From NCBI GenBank assembly GCA_016124945.1, contig WGMT01000029.1:1-64000 (forward strand): a stretch of 64,000 bases of DNA. Direction: 5' to 3'. Shown here in pieces: positions 1 through 15,029 of this stretch. Below the pieces are notes generated by a model, which had not been told where the DNA came from, ran no database searches, and worked only from the letters and a program-made list of their open reading frames with translations. A program made the position numbers and the translations under genes. How positions within the stretch are numbered: position 1 is the stretch's first letter; each line of letters opens with the position of its first letter. The stretch is from a bacterium. GTDB lineage: Bacteria; Chloroflexota; Anaerolineae; Caldilineales; Caldilineaceae.

Positions 1-4249
<4,249 letters not shown>

Positions 4250-4749
4250 GTTTGACACCTTTTCACACAGTGTGTTCTTTGTACAGAGTATTATTTGTAC
4301 ACAAAGCGATAGAAGCATAGCGAGAAGCAAGACAAGAGACTGAATCCCTCACACGATGGCACTCCTTACTGTTGATCCTGAAACTTCAGAGCGCAGAAGC
4401 AGGTTGCATCCACACAGACTATTGAACGAACTGAAGAAATCCTCGATACTTCAACCCCAAAACTTGCCGATACCACCCTGAATTGATTCGGCTTCTACTG
4501 AATTTCTCAAGATTCTAAGCGACCAACGTTACACGCAGGGAGCAAAACCGTGAAAATAAAGACGCAATACCGTGACGACATGCTGTCAGTTTGCTGAATG
4601 CAGTCGTTTTTTCAAGGAAAACAAGGAGAAGTTACAGTAACCGGCCCTGTTCTTGACCACTATTAACCCGTACCATTAGTATGAAATGGAATGGGCTGTA
4701 ACTCCTGTTGCCACATAACGTTGCCGATTTCCACAACTTCACACATGCC
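4250..4749. promoter_or_regulatory. divergent intergenic region with short direct and inverted repeats
   Basis: About 500 bp of relatively AT-rich DNA lie between the divergent surface-protein gene and the first regulator. I see the octamer TTTGTACA twice, at 4279-4286 and 4295-4302 (16-bp period), and a perfect palindrome CACACAGTGTG at 4265-4275. All lie within 60 bp of the surface-protein start and could be operator sites. No gene was found in this stretch. The operator role is inferred from symmetry and position only. Confidence 0.3.
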
Positions 4750-7700
4750 ATGCTAACCATTAAAACACTGGGTAAATTTGATATTCTGCTGAACGGCACA
4801 TCTCTGCTCAACGGCACAGACATCAGACGGGGCCTGTTTCTCATCTACCTGTGGGAAAAGCAGACGCCGCAGCCGCGCTATGAAGTCGCACGGCTGTTGT
4901 GGCCCTGGGGGGATCACAATGGAGCACTGGTCAACCTGCGGGCGTTTCTGCTACGCTTACGCAAAGAAGGGCTGGACAACTATCTCGATGCCGACCGGAA
5001 CACGGTGATGTTGATCAACCGGGAGAACATCGAATATGACGCAGCCAAAGTGCGCGCCCTTACTCAAAAGCCTGCTCAGGCTGAGATATCCGAACTGGCC
5101 ACTGCAGCCGATCTCCATCACGGCGCTTTCCTCGAAAGTGTGATACTGGACGAGTATCCAGAGTTAGACGAGTGGGTCGGTACAGTGCGCGCAGAGATCG
5201 AAGTCCGCATCGTTCAAGCACTTTCGGTGCTTGTAGCGCAGGGCATTGCGTCCGGCTATGCAGAGATGATCCTGGGTTATGCGGAGAAGTTGGTGGCTCT
5301 GACGCCGTACGAAGACGACAGCCAGGAGCTGTATCTGCTTGGGTTGGCCAAATCCGGGCGAATTTCAGAGATGCTCGACCATTTCCACCATTACAGGCGG
5401 CGCTTGAAAGAGGAGGTGAATGATCAGCCCGGGCAGAAGCTGATCGATCTGGTGGAGCGGCTGAAGGCTCCCCAAGTTCACCCGGCAGCAAGCCAAATCG
5501 CCGATGGTTTGGCCAGAGCCGAAGAGGTGTTAAGCGCAGAAGACGCAATTGGCAGTGGCCGTTTCTTCCCACACATCGAACACCCGGTGATTGGCCGCGA
5601 AGAAGAAACAAGGCAATTGCTGTCAAAGTTGGACGGGAGAAATCGCCTGCTTTCCATTGTCGGTATTGGCGGCACCGGCAAAACATTCTTTGTACGATGT
5701 CAACACAAACAATTGCAGGTGCGCTTCGACAACGCTATCTACCATGTGGACCTGCGTAGTGCTGCGGCGCATACCGAGCAGGCAGCAAACATGCTGCTGT
5801 TGGCCATTTCCGATGCCTTAAATTTGACGATACAGCCAGGTATACCGATCTTCGAGCAGGTGGCAGCCATACTACGACAGTCAAAGTGCTGTCTCATCCT
5901 CGACAACTTCGAAACTGTGCAGTCGGCCGCGCTGCTGGTGCTGGAACTGCTCAAATCAGCGCCGAAGTTGACCGTCCTGGTGACGAGCCGCGAACGATTG
6001 AATTTGTCGATGGAATCGATCATCAGCTTAGGTGGGTTAAGCCAGCAAGGCCAACAGGCAAGCACTGAACAAACCGCCACCCCAGAAACACCGGGCATCT
6101 CCTCTTCTGAAACAGAGAACGCAGCGGTACGTTACTTTTTGCAGTGTGCGCAGCGCCAGGATATCCACTACACGATTGATGACGAAAAGCGCCGGTGGAT
6201 TGAACAGATTTGCCGCCAAGTGGGGGCACTGCCGCTGGCCATTGAGTTAACGGCCATGCAGTTGCTTTTCTACAGTTTACAAGAACTGGCTGCACAGGTC
6301 AGCGTGAATCAGTCGCTGTTAACAACTGATATCGGCGATCTCCCAGACGATCACTATAGTGTTTGGGCGGTGCTCGAAAGCATGTGGCAGACGTTAAACG
6401 GTGATGAACGCCGCGTGCTTGCTGAGTTAAGTGTCTTTGCCGGCGCCTTCCATCGCGATGCCATGATGGGCGTAAGCCCGGCTGAACGTAGCACATATAC
6501 ACGTTTAATCAACGCATCGCTCCTTCGTACAGAAGAACCTGCATGGTTCTCACTGCATCCATTGGTTAAGCAATATGCGGCGCGCCAGTTAAAGTCCGGA
6601 ACTGTGTACGAACGTCACGCTCGCTACTTCCTCAATTTGTTCAATGGCGGGTTGCGTATACTCCAGGAATTGGTTGCACAGGAGCTTTCGATCCCCCCTC
6701 TGGTTCTGCGATACCAAGCAGATGTCATGTCGGCGTGGAATTGGGCGATGAACCATACTGCCTGGAATCTGCTCGACCACGCCCTGTTGGCTTTCACCGA
6801 GTATTTATCTTTATCTCGTCAACGAGAAGAGTCGATTCGCCAGATGAGCGAGTTGTTGGCCAAACTCCCCGAAGCCGAAGAGCGCGACCAACAATTACAG
6901 CGTCTCGCCGGCCGTGCAGCGTTCAGGCTCGCTTCAAGCCAGCCCAGCAACGTAACGTTCTGGTTTGAGTCTAGCCTTGCCTCGCTCAAGGCAGCCGGCG
7001 ATCCTTGGGATATTGCAGCCACAGCCCTGGCTTATGCAGAACAAGTACTCGGGGGAAACCGAATAACGAATTGGGGGCAGGTTGAATCTCTCTTGGCGCT
7101 AGCGGGCGAGTTGATCGAACAACACCAGTTGGAACCGTTACAATTTGCACTTGATTTCGTGGCGTGCGCGTACTTCCTTCGCGAGGGAGAGTGGGCGAAG
7201 TTAGATGAGATGCATAAGGCCGTTCTAAAGCGCATGGCGCGCCCCAGCTTTATGTTTGTCATTTCACACAATATGCTGTATTCGGTTTTCCTAGACAATT
7301 GGCAACAGCTTGCTCAACTGATTACACGTACCGAGACCGACAACAGTGATACACTGGCAATGCCGCATACAAAGCATTGGGCGGCCCATTATCAGGCGAA
7401 CGCCATGGCCCAATCCGGAGAGATAACGGCGGCAATTCAGCAGCGGCAATCTATCTTGAGTGACTATGCAAAAGTAAACACCCAGTTTATGCTGCCAATG
7501 GCCTACGGCGAACTGACGTTGTGGCACTATAGAGTAGGAGACCTTGTTGCAGCACAGGAAACCGCACAGGAAGCACTTTTGCATGCCGGCCAGAAGCTAA
7601 ATAGCCTGGCCACCGCCTTCGGGCAGCTTTTTGTAGCTGCGTTCCACTATCTCAGTGGGGATACGGCCAAGGTCGGCCCGCTGTTGCACAACGTCTTGGC

Positions 7701-7977
7701 GCTTGGACAAGAGCTCCATCACACCACCATGATCTTTAGCCCACTCTATTACCTGGCCCAGATCCACGCCGACAAACTCCCCGCCGAGCTTGTGCAGCGC
7801 ATCCTCAAGATCGGCGCCGTATCGCCGGCCATGCACTTTGTGTTACGTCCTCTTGCGCGCCGGCACCTTGCCGCGCAAGGAATCGTCCTTGCGGATGCGG
7901 AACGCGAATCCCTTTGGGCAACCGACATGACGACGGTTCAATCACTAACACAAGACGTCATGAAGGTGGTGCCCTAA
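4750..7977 (+). CDS. STAND regulator 1 of 4: winged-helix-like/BTAD, NB-ARC-type ATPase, TPR-like C-terminus
   Basis: 1075 residues. The ATG at 4750 (MLTIKTLGKFDILL) is chosen because all four paralogues begin with this motif; an upstream TTG at 4708 adds 14 residues without family support. Residues 1-95 resemble a degenerate OmpR-type winged helix and about 95-250 the bacterial transcriptional activation (BTAD) domain of AfsR/SARP proteins. An NB-ARC-like P-loop ATPase follows, with Walker A GIGGTGKTFF near 305-314, Walker B CCLILDNFET near 380-389 and a TSRERL sensor motif. From about 640 the protein is helical and TPR-like. Such proteins are ATP-dependent switches that respond to a ligand bound by the C-terminal repeats. 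No Shine-Dalgarno motif is visible. It is followed after 35 bp by a close paralogue. Confidence 0.88.
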   Translation: MLTIKTLGKFDILLNGTSLLNGTDIRRGLFLIYLWEKQTPQPRYEVARLLWPWGDHNGALVNLRAFLLRLRKEGLDNYLDADRNTVMLINRENIEYDAAKVRALTQKPAQAEISELATAADLHHGAFLESVILDEYPELDEWVGTVRAEIEVRIVQALSVLVAQGIASGYAEMILGYAEKLVALTPYEDDSQELYLLGLAKSGRISEMLDHFHHYRRRLKEEVNDQPGQKLIDLVERLKAPQVHPAASQIADGLARAEEVLSAEDAIGSGRFFPHIEHPVIGREEETRQLLSKLDGRNRLLSIVGIGGTGKTFFVRCQHKQLQVRFDNAIYHVDLRSAAAHTEQAANMLLLAISDALNLTIQPGIPIFEQVAAILRQSKCCLILDNFETVQSAALLVLELLKSAPKLTVLVTSRERLNLSMESIISLGGLSQQGQQASTEQTATPETPGISSSETENAAVRYFLQCAQRQDIHYTIDDEKRRWIEQICRQVGALPLAIELTAMQLLFYSLQELAAQVSVNQSLLTTDIGDLPDDHYSVWAVLESMWQTLNGDERRVLAELSVFAGAFHRDAMMGVSPAERSTYTRLINASLLRTEEPAWFSLHPLVKQYAARQLKSGTVYERHARYFLNLFNGGLRILQELVAQELSIPPLVLRYQADVMSAWNWAMNHTAWNLLDHALLAFTEYLSLSRQREESIRQMSELLAKLPEAEERDQQLQRLAGRAAFRLASSQPSNVTFWFESSLASLKAAGDPWDIAATALAYAEQVLGGNRITNWGQVESLLALAGELIEQHQLEPLQFALDFVACAYFLREGEWAKLDEMHKAVLKRMARPSFMFVISHNMLYSVFLDNWQQLAQLITRTETDNSDTLAMPHTKHWAAHYQANAMAQSGEITAAIQQRQSILSDYAKVNTQFMLPMAYGELTLWHYRVGDLVAAQETAQEALLHAGQKLNSLATAFGQLFVAAFHYLSGDTAKVGPLLHNVLALGQELHHTTMIFSPLYYLAQIHADKLPAELVQRILKIGAVSPAMHFVLRPLARRHLAAQGIVLADAERESLWATDMTTVQSLTQDVMKVVP

Positions 7978-8012
7978 CTTTGTCAACCTCTCCCACTCCC
8001 TCCACAGATTCT

Positions 8013-11000
8013 ATGCTAACCATCAAAACCCTTGGTGACTTTGACATACTGCTGAACGGCGTCTCTCAACTAAGCAGCACAGACGTCAGACGGGGGTTGC
8101 TTTTCGTCTACTTGTGGGAAAAGCAGACGCCGCAGCCACGTCACGAAATCGCCCACCTGCTCTGGCCATGGAGCGATCACAACACTGCACTCGTCAACTT
8201 GCGGGCCTTTCTGCTGCGCTTGCGCCGAGAGGGGCTGGGCGATTATCTCGATGCCGAACGCAACACGGTAACGTTGGTCAATTGCGACAAGATCGACTAT
8301 GACGCTGCCCACGTGCGCTCCCTCACCGTCAAACTGGACCAGTTTGAATTGTCTGACCTGATCGCTGCGGCAGATCGCCATCGCGGCACCTTCCTTGAAA
8401 ATGTGGTGCTGGATGAATATCCAGAGTTAGACGAATGGGTAGGCACCATACGTGCAGAGATAGAGATCCGCATCGTGCAGATACTTTCGGTTCTTGTGAT
8501 GCGGGGCCTTAATTCAGAACGTGCAGAGAAGATCCTGGGCTATGCAGAAAAATTGGCGGCATTGACACCCTACGAAGACGATAGCCAGGAGCTTTATCTA
8601 CTTACACTGGCCAAAGCCGGGCACGTTTCGAAGATGCTCAACCACTTTCATCACTACAAGCGCATTTTAAGAGAGGAGATGAATGTTGATCAGCCCGGGC
8701 AGAAACTGATCGATCTGGTGGAACGGCTGAAGGCACCGCAGATCCATCCGTTGGCAACCCAAATCGCAAACGTTCTGACCAAAGACGACGAGGATCGGAC
8801 AGCACAAGAAGTAAGCGGTGACACCTCTTACTTCCCCCACATCGAACACCCGATGATTGGCCGTGAAGTGGAAACAAATCACTTACTGTCGTTGTTGGAC
8901 AGGGAGCACCGCCTCATCACAGTCGTGGGCATTGGTGGAACAGGCAAGACTTTTTTTGTGCGCAGTCAGTACCAGCAATTGCATACGCGCTTTGGCAACG
9001 CCATCTACTATGTGGATCTACGTAGCGCTACAACCCAGGCGCAGCAGACAACCCAAATGCTGCTTCTGGCCATTTCCAACAGCTTGCACCTGAAAATACA
9101 GCCCGGCATCCCCCTCTTTAAACAGGTGGCGGCTGTGCTAAAACAGTCAAAATGCTGCCTGATTCTCGACAACTTCGAAACCGTGCAGTCGGCGTCACAG
9201 CTTGTATTGGATCTGCTTACGGCGGCGGCGCAGTCGACTATCCTAGTGACGAGCCGTGAGCGGCTTGGCGTGTCGATAGAATCAGTGATTGGGCTGGGTG
9301 GCTTAAGTCGGCAGACAGGCGCGACCGACACAGCACAAGCATCAGAAGTTGAAACCGTTTCGGGCGGCGAAAGTGCCGCGGTGCGCTATTTTCTGCAATG
9401 TGCACAGCGGCAAGACATCCGTTACACGATCGACGATGAAAAGCGCTTGTGGATAGAGACGATCTGCCGTCAGGTAGAGGCGCTGCCGCTGGCCATTGAA
9501 TTAACAGCCATGCAATTGCCCTTCCACAGCCTGCAAGAGTTGGCTAAGCAGATTGGCCTCAATCAAGCCGTTTTGACAAGCGATATTGGGGAGCTTCCTG
9601 GCGATCACTACAGCGTCTGGGCCGTGCTCGAAAGCATGTGGCAGACGTTGGACGACGATGAGCAGCGTGTACTGGCCGAATTAAGTGTCTTTGCCGGCCC
9701 CTTCCACCGAGAGGTGATGATGACCGTGGCATCCGCACCACGTAAAGTCTACGTCCGCTTGATCAACTCGTCGCTCTTACGCATGGAAGAACCTGCCTGG
9801 TTCTCGCTGCATCCGTTGGTCAAGCAATATGCAGCCCATCGGTTGACATCCGACACTGTACACGAACGTCACGCTCGTTACTTCCTCAACTTGTTCGATG
9901 GCGGATTGCGTATACGTCAGGAGTTGGTTGAGCAAGAGCTTTCGACGCCCCCCCTGGTTATGCGATATCAAGCGGATGTTATGTCGGCGTGGACCTGGGC
10001 TATCAACCATGCAGCCTGGGATCTGTTGGACCACGCCCTGTTGAGTTTTACACAGTATTTGAATTTATCTCGTCAAAACGAAGAGTTGATTCACCAGATG
10101 AACGAGTTGTTGGCCAAACTCCCTATCGTGGAAGAGCGCGACCAACGATTACATCGCCTCGCCGGCCGCGCAGCTTACAGGCTTGCGTCAAGACAGCCCA
10201 GCGGCGTAAATCTCTGGTTTGAGGGTAGTCTCGCCTCGCTTAAAGCAGCCGGCGATCCCTGGGATATTGCTGCCACAGCGCTGGGTTATGTGGGGCAAAT
10301 ACTAGGGGGAAACCGAATAACGAATTGGATACAGGTTGAACCTCTGTTGTCGCTAGCCGGCGAGTTGATCGAAAAACACCAGTTGAAACCCTTGCAAGTT
10401 GCACTTGATTTCGTGGCGTGCGCGTACTTCCTTCACAAGGGAGACTGGGCAAACCTACGTGAAAGGCACAAGGCACTTCTGGAGCGCATGGTACGCCCCA
10501 CCTTTTTGTTTGCCCAATCAGGACATATGCTGTTTGCCGCTTTCGTAGACAATTGGCAGTTGATTGGGTGGTTGATTGATCGTAGTGAGATTGACAACAA
10601 AGATACATTGGCACTGGCAGACGCAAAACAGTGGGCAGCACACTATCAAGGCAGCGCCATCGCCCAATCGGGCGACATACCATGCGCAATTCAACAGCGA
10701 CAGTCCGTCTTGAGTGGTTATAACAAGGTTAGCATCCAGTTTATGTTGCCAATGGTGTATGGCGAGTTGGCGTTGTGGCAGTACAGTACCGGCGATCTCA
10801 CTGCCGCACAGAACGCTGCCCAGGGAGCGCTTTTGCACGCCGGCCAGAAGCAAAATAGCCTGGCCACCGCCTTCGGGCAGCTTTTTGTGGCTGCGTTCCA
10901 CTATCTCAGTGGAGACATTACCAAGGCCGGCCCGCTGTTGCATGACGTCTTGGCGACTGGTCAACAGCTCCATCACACAACCATGATCTTTAGCCCACTT

Positions 11001-11234
11001 TATTATCTTACCCTGATCCACGCCGACCAGATCCCCGCCGAGCTTGTCCAGCGCATTCTCAAGATCGGCGCGGTGTCACCGGCCATGCACTTTGTGTTGC
11101 GTCCACCGGCACGAAGCTATGTAGACCAACAGAATATTGAGATCATAGCCGAAGAATGGGACGATTTGTGGGCAACAAACCTGACCGTGGTGGAATTGTT
11201 GGTAAAAGAGGTAATGGAATGCCTCAGTGATTGA
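8013..11234 (+). CDS. STAND regulator 2 of 4: BTAD / NB-ARC / TPR-like
   Basis: 1073 residues from the ATG at 8013 (MLTIKTLGDFDILL). A longer TTG frame from 7914 would overlap the preceding gene and is rejected. It is the closest paralogue of the preceding protein, collinear over the whole length, with Walker A GIGGTGKTFF, Walker B CCLILDNFET and a nearly identical end (RILKIGAVSPAMHFVLRP). It lies 35 bp downstream, so it is probably co-transcribed. The family role is an ATP-driven transcriptional switch; the ligand is unknown. The TPR-like region differs more from copy 1 than the ATPase does. That fits a recent duplication followed by divergence of the sensing part. Confidence 0.88.
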   Translation: MLTIKTLGDFDILLNGVSQLSSTDVRRGLLFVYLWEKQTPQPRHEIAHLLWPWSDHNTALVNLRAFLLRLRREGLGDYLDAERNTVTLVNCDKIDYDAAHVRSLTVKLDQFELSDLIAAADRHRGTFLENVVLDEYPELDEWVGTIRAEIEIRIVQILSVLVMRGLNSERAEKILGYAEKLAALTPYEDDSQELYLLTLAKAGHVSKMLNHFHHYKRILREEMNVDQPGQKLIDLVERLKAPQIHPLATQIANVLTKDDEDRTAQEVSGDTSYFPHIEHPMIGREVETNHLLSLLDREHRLITVVGIGGTGKTFFVRSQYQQLHTRFGNAIYYVDLRSATTQAQQTTQMLLLAISNSLHLKIQPGIPLFKQVAAVLKQSKCCLILDNFETVQSASQLVLDLLTAAAQSTILVTSRERLGVSIESVIGLGGLSRQTGATDTAQASEVETVSGGESAAVRYFLQCAQRQDIRYTIDDEKRLWIETICRQVEALPLAIELTAMQLPFHSLQELAKQIGLNQAVLTSDIGELPGDHYSVWAVLESMWQTLDDDEQRVLAELSVFAGPFHREVMMTVASAPRKVYVRLINSSLLRMEEPAWFSLHPLVKQYAAHRLTSDTVHERHARYFLNLFDGGLRIRQELVEQELSTPPLVMRYQADVMSAWTWAINHAAWDLLDHALLSFTQYLNLSRQNEELIHQMNELLAKLPIVEERDQRLHRLAGRAAYRLASRQPSGVNLWFEGSLASLKAAGDPWDIAATALGYVGQILGGNRITNWIQVEPLLSLAGELIEKHQLKPLQVALDFVACAYFLHKGDWANLRERHKALLERMVRPTFLFAQSGHMLFAAFVDNWQLIGWLIDRSEIDNKDTLALADAKQWAAHYQGSAIAQSGDIPCAIQQRQSVLSGYNKVSIQFMLPMVYGELALWQYSTGDLTAAQNAAQGALLHAGQKQNSLATAFGQLFVAAFHYLSGDITKAGPLLHDVLATGQQLHHTTMIFSPLYYLTLIHADQIPAELVQRILKIGAVSPAMHFVLRPPARSYVDQQNIEIIAEEWDDLWATNLTVVELLVKEVMECLSD

Positions 11235-11405
11235 GGAAACTCATCAGGAGTAGGTACGCGCCTCTCACATTTTGACTCAAATCAACTTGATTCTTAGTAC
11301 ACATAAGCCAAACGAACCCAAAATATCGATTTAAATTGCCCATTGTCTCAATACAAGCGAGACTGTATACTGTCTGCGTAAATCAGTTGTAACTATACGG
11401 TCACC

Positions 11406-11470
11406 GGTGTGACGCACTGGTTGAAACCCGATACGAATGCCAAGTATCCTCCTGGTCAGTGCGTCGCACC
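11406..11470. promoter_or_regulatory. inverted repeat between regulators 2 and 3
   Basis: Arms GGTGTGACGCACTG (11406-11419) and CAGTGCGTCGCACC (11457-11470) pair with one G-T mismatch across a 37-nt loop. The loop contains a smaller GATAC/GTATC stem. No T-run follows, so an operator or attenuator-like structure is as likely as a terminator. The surrounding gap 11235-11504 holds no gene. Confidence 0.45.
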
Positions 11471-11504
11471 TGTGTAGTCACCATAATTCTATTTTTACTT
11501 TCGT

Positions 11505-14500
11505 ATGCTAACTATCAAAACACTAGGCCAACTAGATATCCTTCTCGACGGCGAATCTCACTTTGATCGCATCGGCATCAAAGGCGCACTCCTACTGATC
11601 TACCTGGTCGAAGAAAAGACACACAAAGAGATTCCATACCTCGCCCATCTCCTCTGGCCGACAATTGATCCAGATGTAGCAAATTTAAGGCTACGTTCTC
11701 TCCTTACGCGTATGCGCAAAGAAGGTTTTGAACGCTACCTCGATTTTACAGGGGTGCATGTTCGACCCACGCCGACAGGTATTGATTACGACGCAGATCG
11801 TCTACGCCGGTTGACTGAAGATCTGGAACACGCTGATCCCGATACCCTGATGATGGCAGCGAACCTGTATGTAGGGCCATTTTTACAGCGTACACCGCTG
11901 GACGACTACCTATCACTGGCTGCATGGGCGCACGAGATTACAACCGAATTAAGGCAACGGGCCACAGCGGCATTTGCCCTCTTGGTGCAGCAGATGATGG
12001 CAGAAGGCAGTGTTGACGGTGGCCTGGATCAAGCGGCTCATCTTGCAACGCTCCACCCATACGACGATGCCAGCCAGAGCATTTATATTTTCTCTCTGGT
12101 CACAGCCGAGCATCCACAAGCAGCACTGAATCATTATCAAAATTATCGACGCCACTTGCGCGAAGACAGAGGGATCACCCGTGTCGACCCGTTGCTAAGT
12201 GAGCTCATTTCCCAAATTGAATCACTTGTGAATACAGAGCAGCACAGCGCAGCGCCTGATGAAGATTATTGTACAAATCAAAACTACACACCGAAGAGCG
12301 ACAGCGAATTTGGCACAAGAGTGAAAAAACTCTATTCCCTTCAGCAAGAACAGCCGCTCCATACACCTCAAATCCTGTTCGGGAGACAATCTGAAACTGA
12401 ACAGCTTAATCAATATCTCGACGAAGGTCACCGCCTGATCTCAGTGATCGGGTTGGGCGGCACCGGCAAGACCTTCTTCGTGCGTAGCCACATGAAGACG
12501 CTAAAGGAGCGCTTTAACAACAACGTCTATTTCGTTGACTTGCGCAGCGCAGAAAGCAGTGTTGAGTTGGCGGAAGATGCTGTTCTGCGCGCAGTAAGGG
12601 CTTCCTTGGCCCTCCCTTTGCCGGCAAAAGAGACCATCTTCAGCCAGATTGTACACAAGTTACAAGTTACTCCCCACTGCCTTATCCTCGACAATTTCGA
12701 AACTGTCATCGATGCAGCAATGTTGCTGATTCACTTCATCCAGGCAGTTCCGCACCTAACCATCATTGTCACCACGCGAACGGCGCTTTACCTTTCCAAT
12801 GAAAGTCGGCTCCACCTGGCCGGCCTTGCCGTTGAAGACAGACGACTTAGACCCAGAGGCGCTGATGGTGTAGACAGCGAAGCAATGGGTTTTTTCGTCT
12901 ACTGTGTACGACGTTTTCGACCGGATTTCACGCCTGACGCCATGAATATGCAAGATATTCGTGCCATTTGCCGCTTGGTTGCAGGTGTACCCCTCGCCAT
13001 CGAACTGGCAACGCTTCAGATGGACGTTTTCAGCCTACCAGAATTACGTGCCCGCCTTGGACAAGACATTGGTTTCCTTACCAGCGGCACAGACAATCTC
13101 CCCGGCAATCACCATAGCATGAAGGCCCTGCTTGATGGCATGTGGCAGTCGCTCAATAATCAAGAACAACAGACGCTGGCCATGCTCAGTGTCTTTGCAA
13201 ACAGTTGGCATCGCGACGCCATGCAAGATGTAGCGGCAACGCCCCGGTCCGTATTCAACTCACTCCTCAACACAGCAATGTTACAAGTGGACGAGCCATC
13301 TTGGTTTTCGATGCACCCACTGATTAAGCAATATGCAGCCAAACGCCTGCACAGCGACTTCAACGCCGAGGAGGCATCGCGCCGACATGCCTTTCACTTT
13401 TTAAATCTGCTTGATCTGGGTGAACAGCCTCTTGATTGGGCCAAGTGTCACAACCCCAGCGTGCTCAAGATGTTGCAACAGCGCATTTACGATCTGGAAA
13501 TATCATGGCAGTGGGCGATTGTGCACAATGAATGGTCTTTGCTGACCAAGGCGATTGTTAGCTTTACACACCTGCACATTTTATCCGGCCACTCTCAAAG
13601 TGGCAGACGGTTGCTCTCTGAATTGCTAAACGGATTGCCTGCCGAATCAGAGCGGACACCGCAGCAAATCCAGTTGGCCGGCCGTGCAGCTCTTTTCCTC
13701 AGCTATCTAGGAATTTTACAAGGGGACATCAACGCATCGAAGCCTTGGGCAGAACCGGCCCTGGCATGGCTTGATGCGGCAGGCACAGCCTATGATCAGG
13801 CAGTTGTGCGCTTTCATTTTTTATGGCGGGCACTGCAGTTCGCCGAGGAGATGGATTTTGCCTTTAGCATGGTGCCTAAGGCCCTCGAATTGACCACGGA
13901 GCATGGGTATGTCCTGCTCAAGAGTCGAATTCTGCTCATGACAGCACTGATCCAACACATGCCCGCAGGAGAATGGGCAAAAGCTGAGGCAAACGCGCGC
14001 GAAGCATTGACGGCGATAGTCGAAGCCCCACCCTTTATCAAAGATATTCTGGTAAACGCAGCCAGTATCTTTTGCTCCTGCCTTTACATGAGAGATGCCG
14101 CGCTCTTACTTGACAATTCGTCAGAGCTCATCTTATCGGAACCTAAAAACGAACCAGTACAGTATTACGATACAGGTACGATATTGAGCCGCTACTTACA
14201 TGCAACCTTGCTTGCAGATCGTGGCGCCCTTCATGCCGCAGCAGACCAAATGATCGAGACGCTACCACTTTATCTTGACTACTACGTTGGGCAAGCATCT
14301 CTTGCTTATGGCTTTCTAGCGCTCTGTCAGGCACGCTTAGGTGATTTGCCCGTTGCGATTGAGACCGCACGAACCGGCTTAAAGCACAGCGAAACCTTAG
14401 GAGGACGCTATTTCATCGGCTACGCCAAATTACGATTGGCCGAAGTGTTGACCCTCTCAGGAAAAGGCAACGAGGCAATCCCGCACCTGCAGGCTGCACT

Positions 14501-14816
14501 GTCTGTTGGCTTTGAGATTGGAGAAACCACCCTCGTTTTTTCCTCGCTTTATGGGATCGCCCTGCTTCACAAGGATACCCTGCCACGTGATCTTTACGAA
14601 CGCATTTTGAAAATTGGGGTGGCTAGCCCGGCCATGTACCACGAAATGCACCCAATTACGCGAGCGTTCTTGCACACCGAAGGGATTGTCCTCACAGAAG
14701 AGGAGCGTCTCGATCTCTACAGGACCGATCTTACGGCAGCAAAAGAACTGATGACACTCATGACAAAGGTGGATGTAATAGCCAAGGCACCTCTTGGCAA
14801 TTCAGAGACAATCTAG
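11505..14816 (+). CDS. STAND regulator 3 of 4: BTAD / NB-ARC / TPR-like, divergent copy
   Basis: 1103 residues starting at the ATG at 11505 (MLTIKTLGQLDILL). Same order of parts as the two genes upstream: winged-helix-like start, BTAD region, ATPase with Walker A GLGGTGKTFF and Walker B CLILDNFET, then a long helical TPR-like half. The end RILKIGVASPAMYHEMHPIT matches the family. Sequence between BTAD and ATPase (about 245-285) is longer and unlike copies 1 and 2. The 270-bp upstream gap with its own inverted repeat suggests separate transcription. No Shine-Dalgarno motif is visible ahead of the ATG. Ligand and targets are unknown. Confidence 0.87.
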   Translation: MLTIKTLGQLDILLDGESHFDRIGIKGALLLIYLVEEKTHKEIPYLAHLLWPTIDPDVANLRLRSLLTRMRKEGFERYLDFTGVHVRPTPTGIDYDADRLRRLTEDLEHADPDTLMMAANLYVGPFLQRTPLDDYLSLAAWAHEITTELRQRATAAFALLVQQMMAEGSVDGGLDQAAHLATLHPYDDASQSIYIFSLVTAEHPQAALNHYQNYRRHLREDRGITRVDPLLSELISQIESLVNTEQHSAAPDEDYCTNQNYTPKSDSEFGTRVKKLYSLQQEQPLHTPQILFGRQSETEQLNQYLDEGHRLISVIGLGGTGKTFFVRSHMKTLKERFNNNVYFVDLRSAESSVELAEDAVLRAVRASLALPLPAKETIFSQIVHKLQVTPHCLILDNFETVIDAAMLLIHFIQAVPHLTIIVTTRTALYLSNESRLHLAGLAVEDRRLRPRGADGVDSEAMGFFVYCVRRFRPDFTPDAMNMQDIRAICRLVAGVPLAIELATLQMDVFSLPELRARLGQDIGFLTSGTDNLPGNHHSMKALLDGMWQSLNNQEQQTLAMLSVFANSWHRDAMQDVAATPRSVFNSLLNTAMLQVDEPSWFSMHPLIKQYAAKRLHSDFNAEEASRRHAFHFLNLLDLGEQPLDWAKCHNPSVLKMLQQRIYDLEISWQWAIVHNEWSLLTKAIVSFTHLHILSGHSQSGRRLLSELLNGLPAESERTPQQIQLAGRAALFLSYLGILQGDINASKPWAEPALAWLDAAGTAYDQAVVRFHFLWRALQFAEEMDFAFSMVPKALELTTEHGYVLLKSRILLMTALIQHMPAGEWAKAEANAREALTAIVEAPPFIKDILVNAASIFCSCLYMRDAALLLDNSSELILSEPKNEPVQYYDTGTILSRYLHATLLADRGALHAAADQMIETLPLYLDYYVGQASLAYGFLALCQARLGDLPVAIETARTGLKHSETLGGRYFIGYAKLRLAEVLTLSGKGNEAIPHLQAALSVGFEIGETTLVFSSLYGIALLHKDTLPRDLYERILKIGVASPAMYHEMHPITRAFLHTEGIVLTEEERLDLYRTDLTAAKELMTLMTKVDVIAKAPLGNSETI

Positions 14817-15029
14817 CTAGCCTACGTTGGCTTTCTCATTGCAAAAACTTAAAAGCCATATAAAAAAGCAGACAAAGCCAGCAACAACTCACCAAGCCAC
14901 CACAAATAACTTACAAGAATCATAAAAACACTTACTCACTAGCCAAAATTGTCCATACACGCAGCCGCATATACGGTGTAATTTAAGGGCAGGTAACACT
15001 TGCATTTCATTACACACGAGGCATAGATT

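Noticed and set aside
4708..4749. Upstream TTG start for the first regulator, and TTG at 7914 for the second
   Set aside because: All four paralogues begin at the MLTIKTLG/MLAVRTLG motif; the extensions are unrelated to each other and one overlaps the previous gene.
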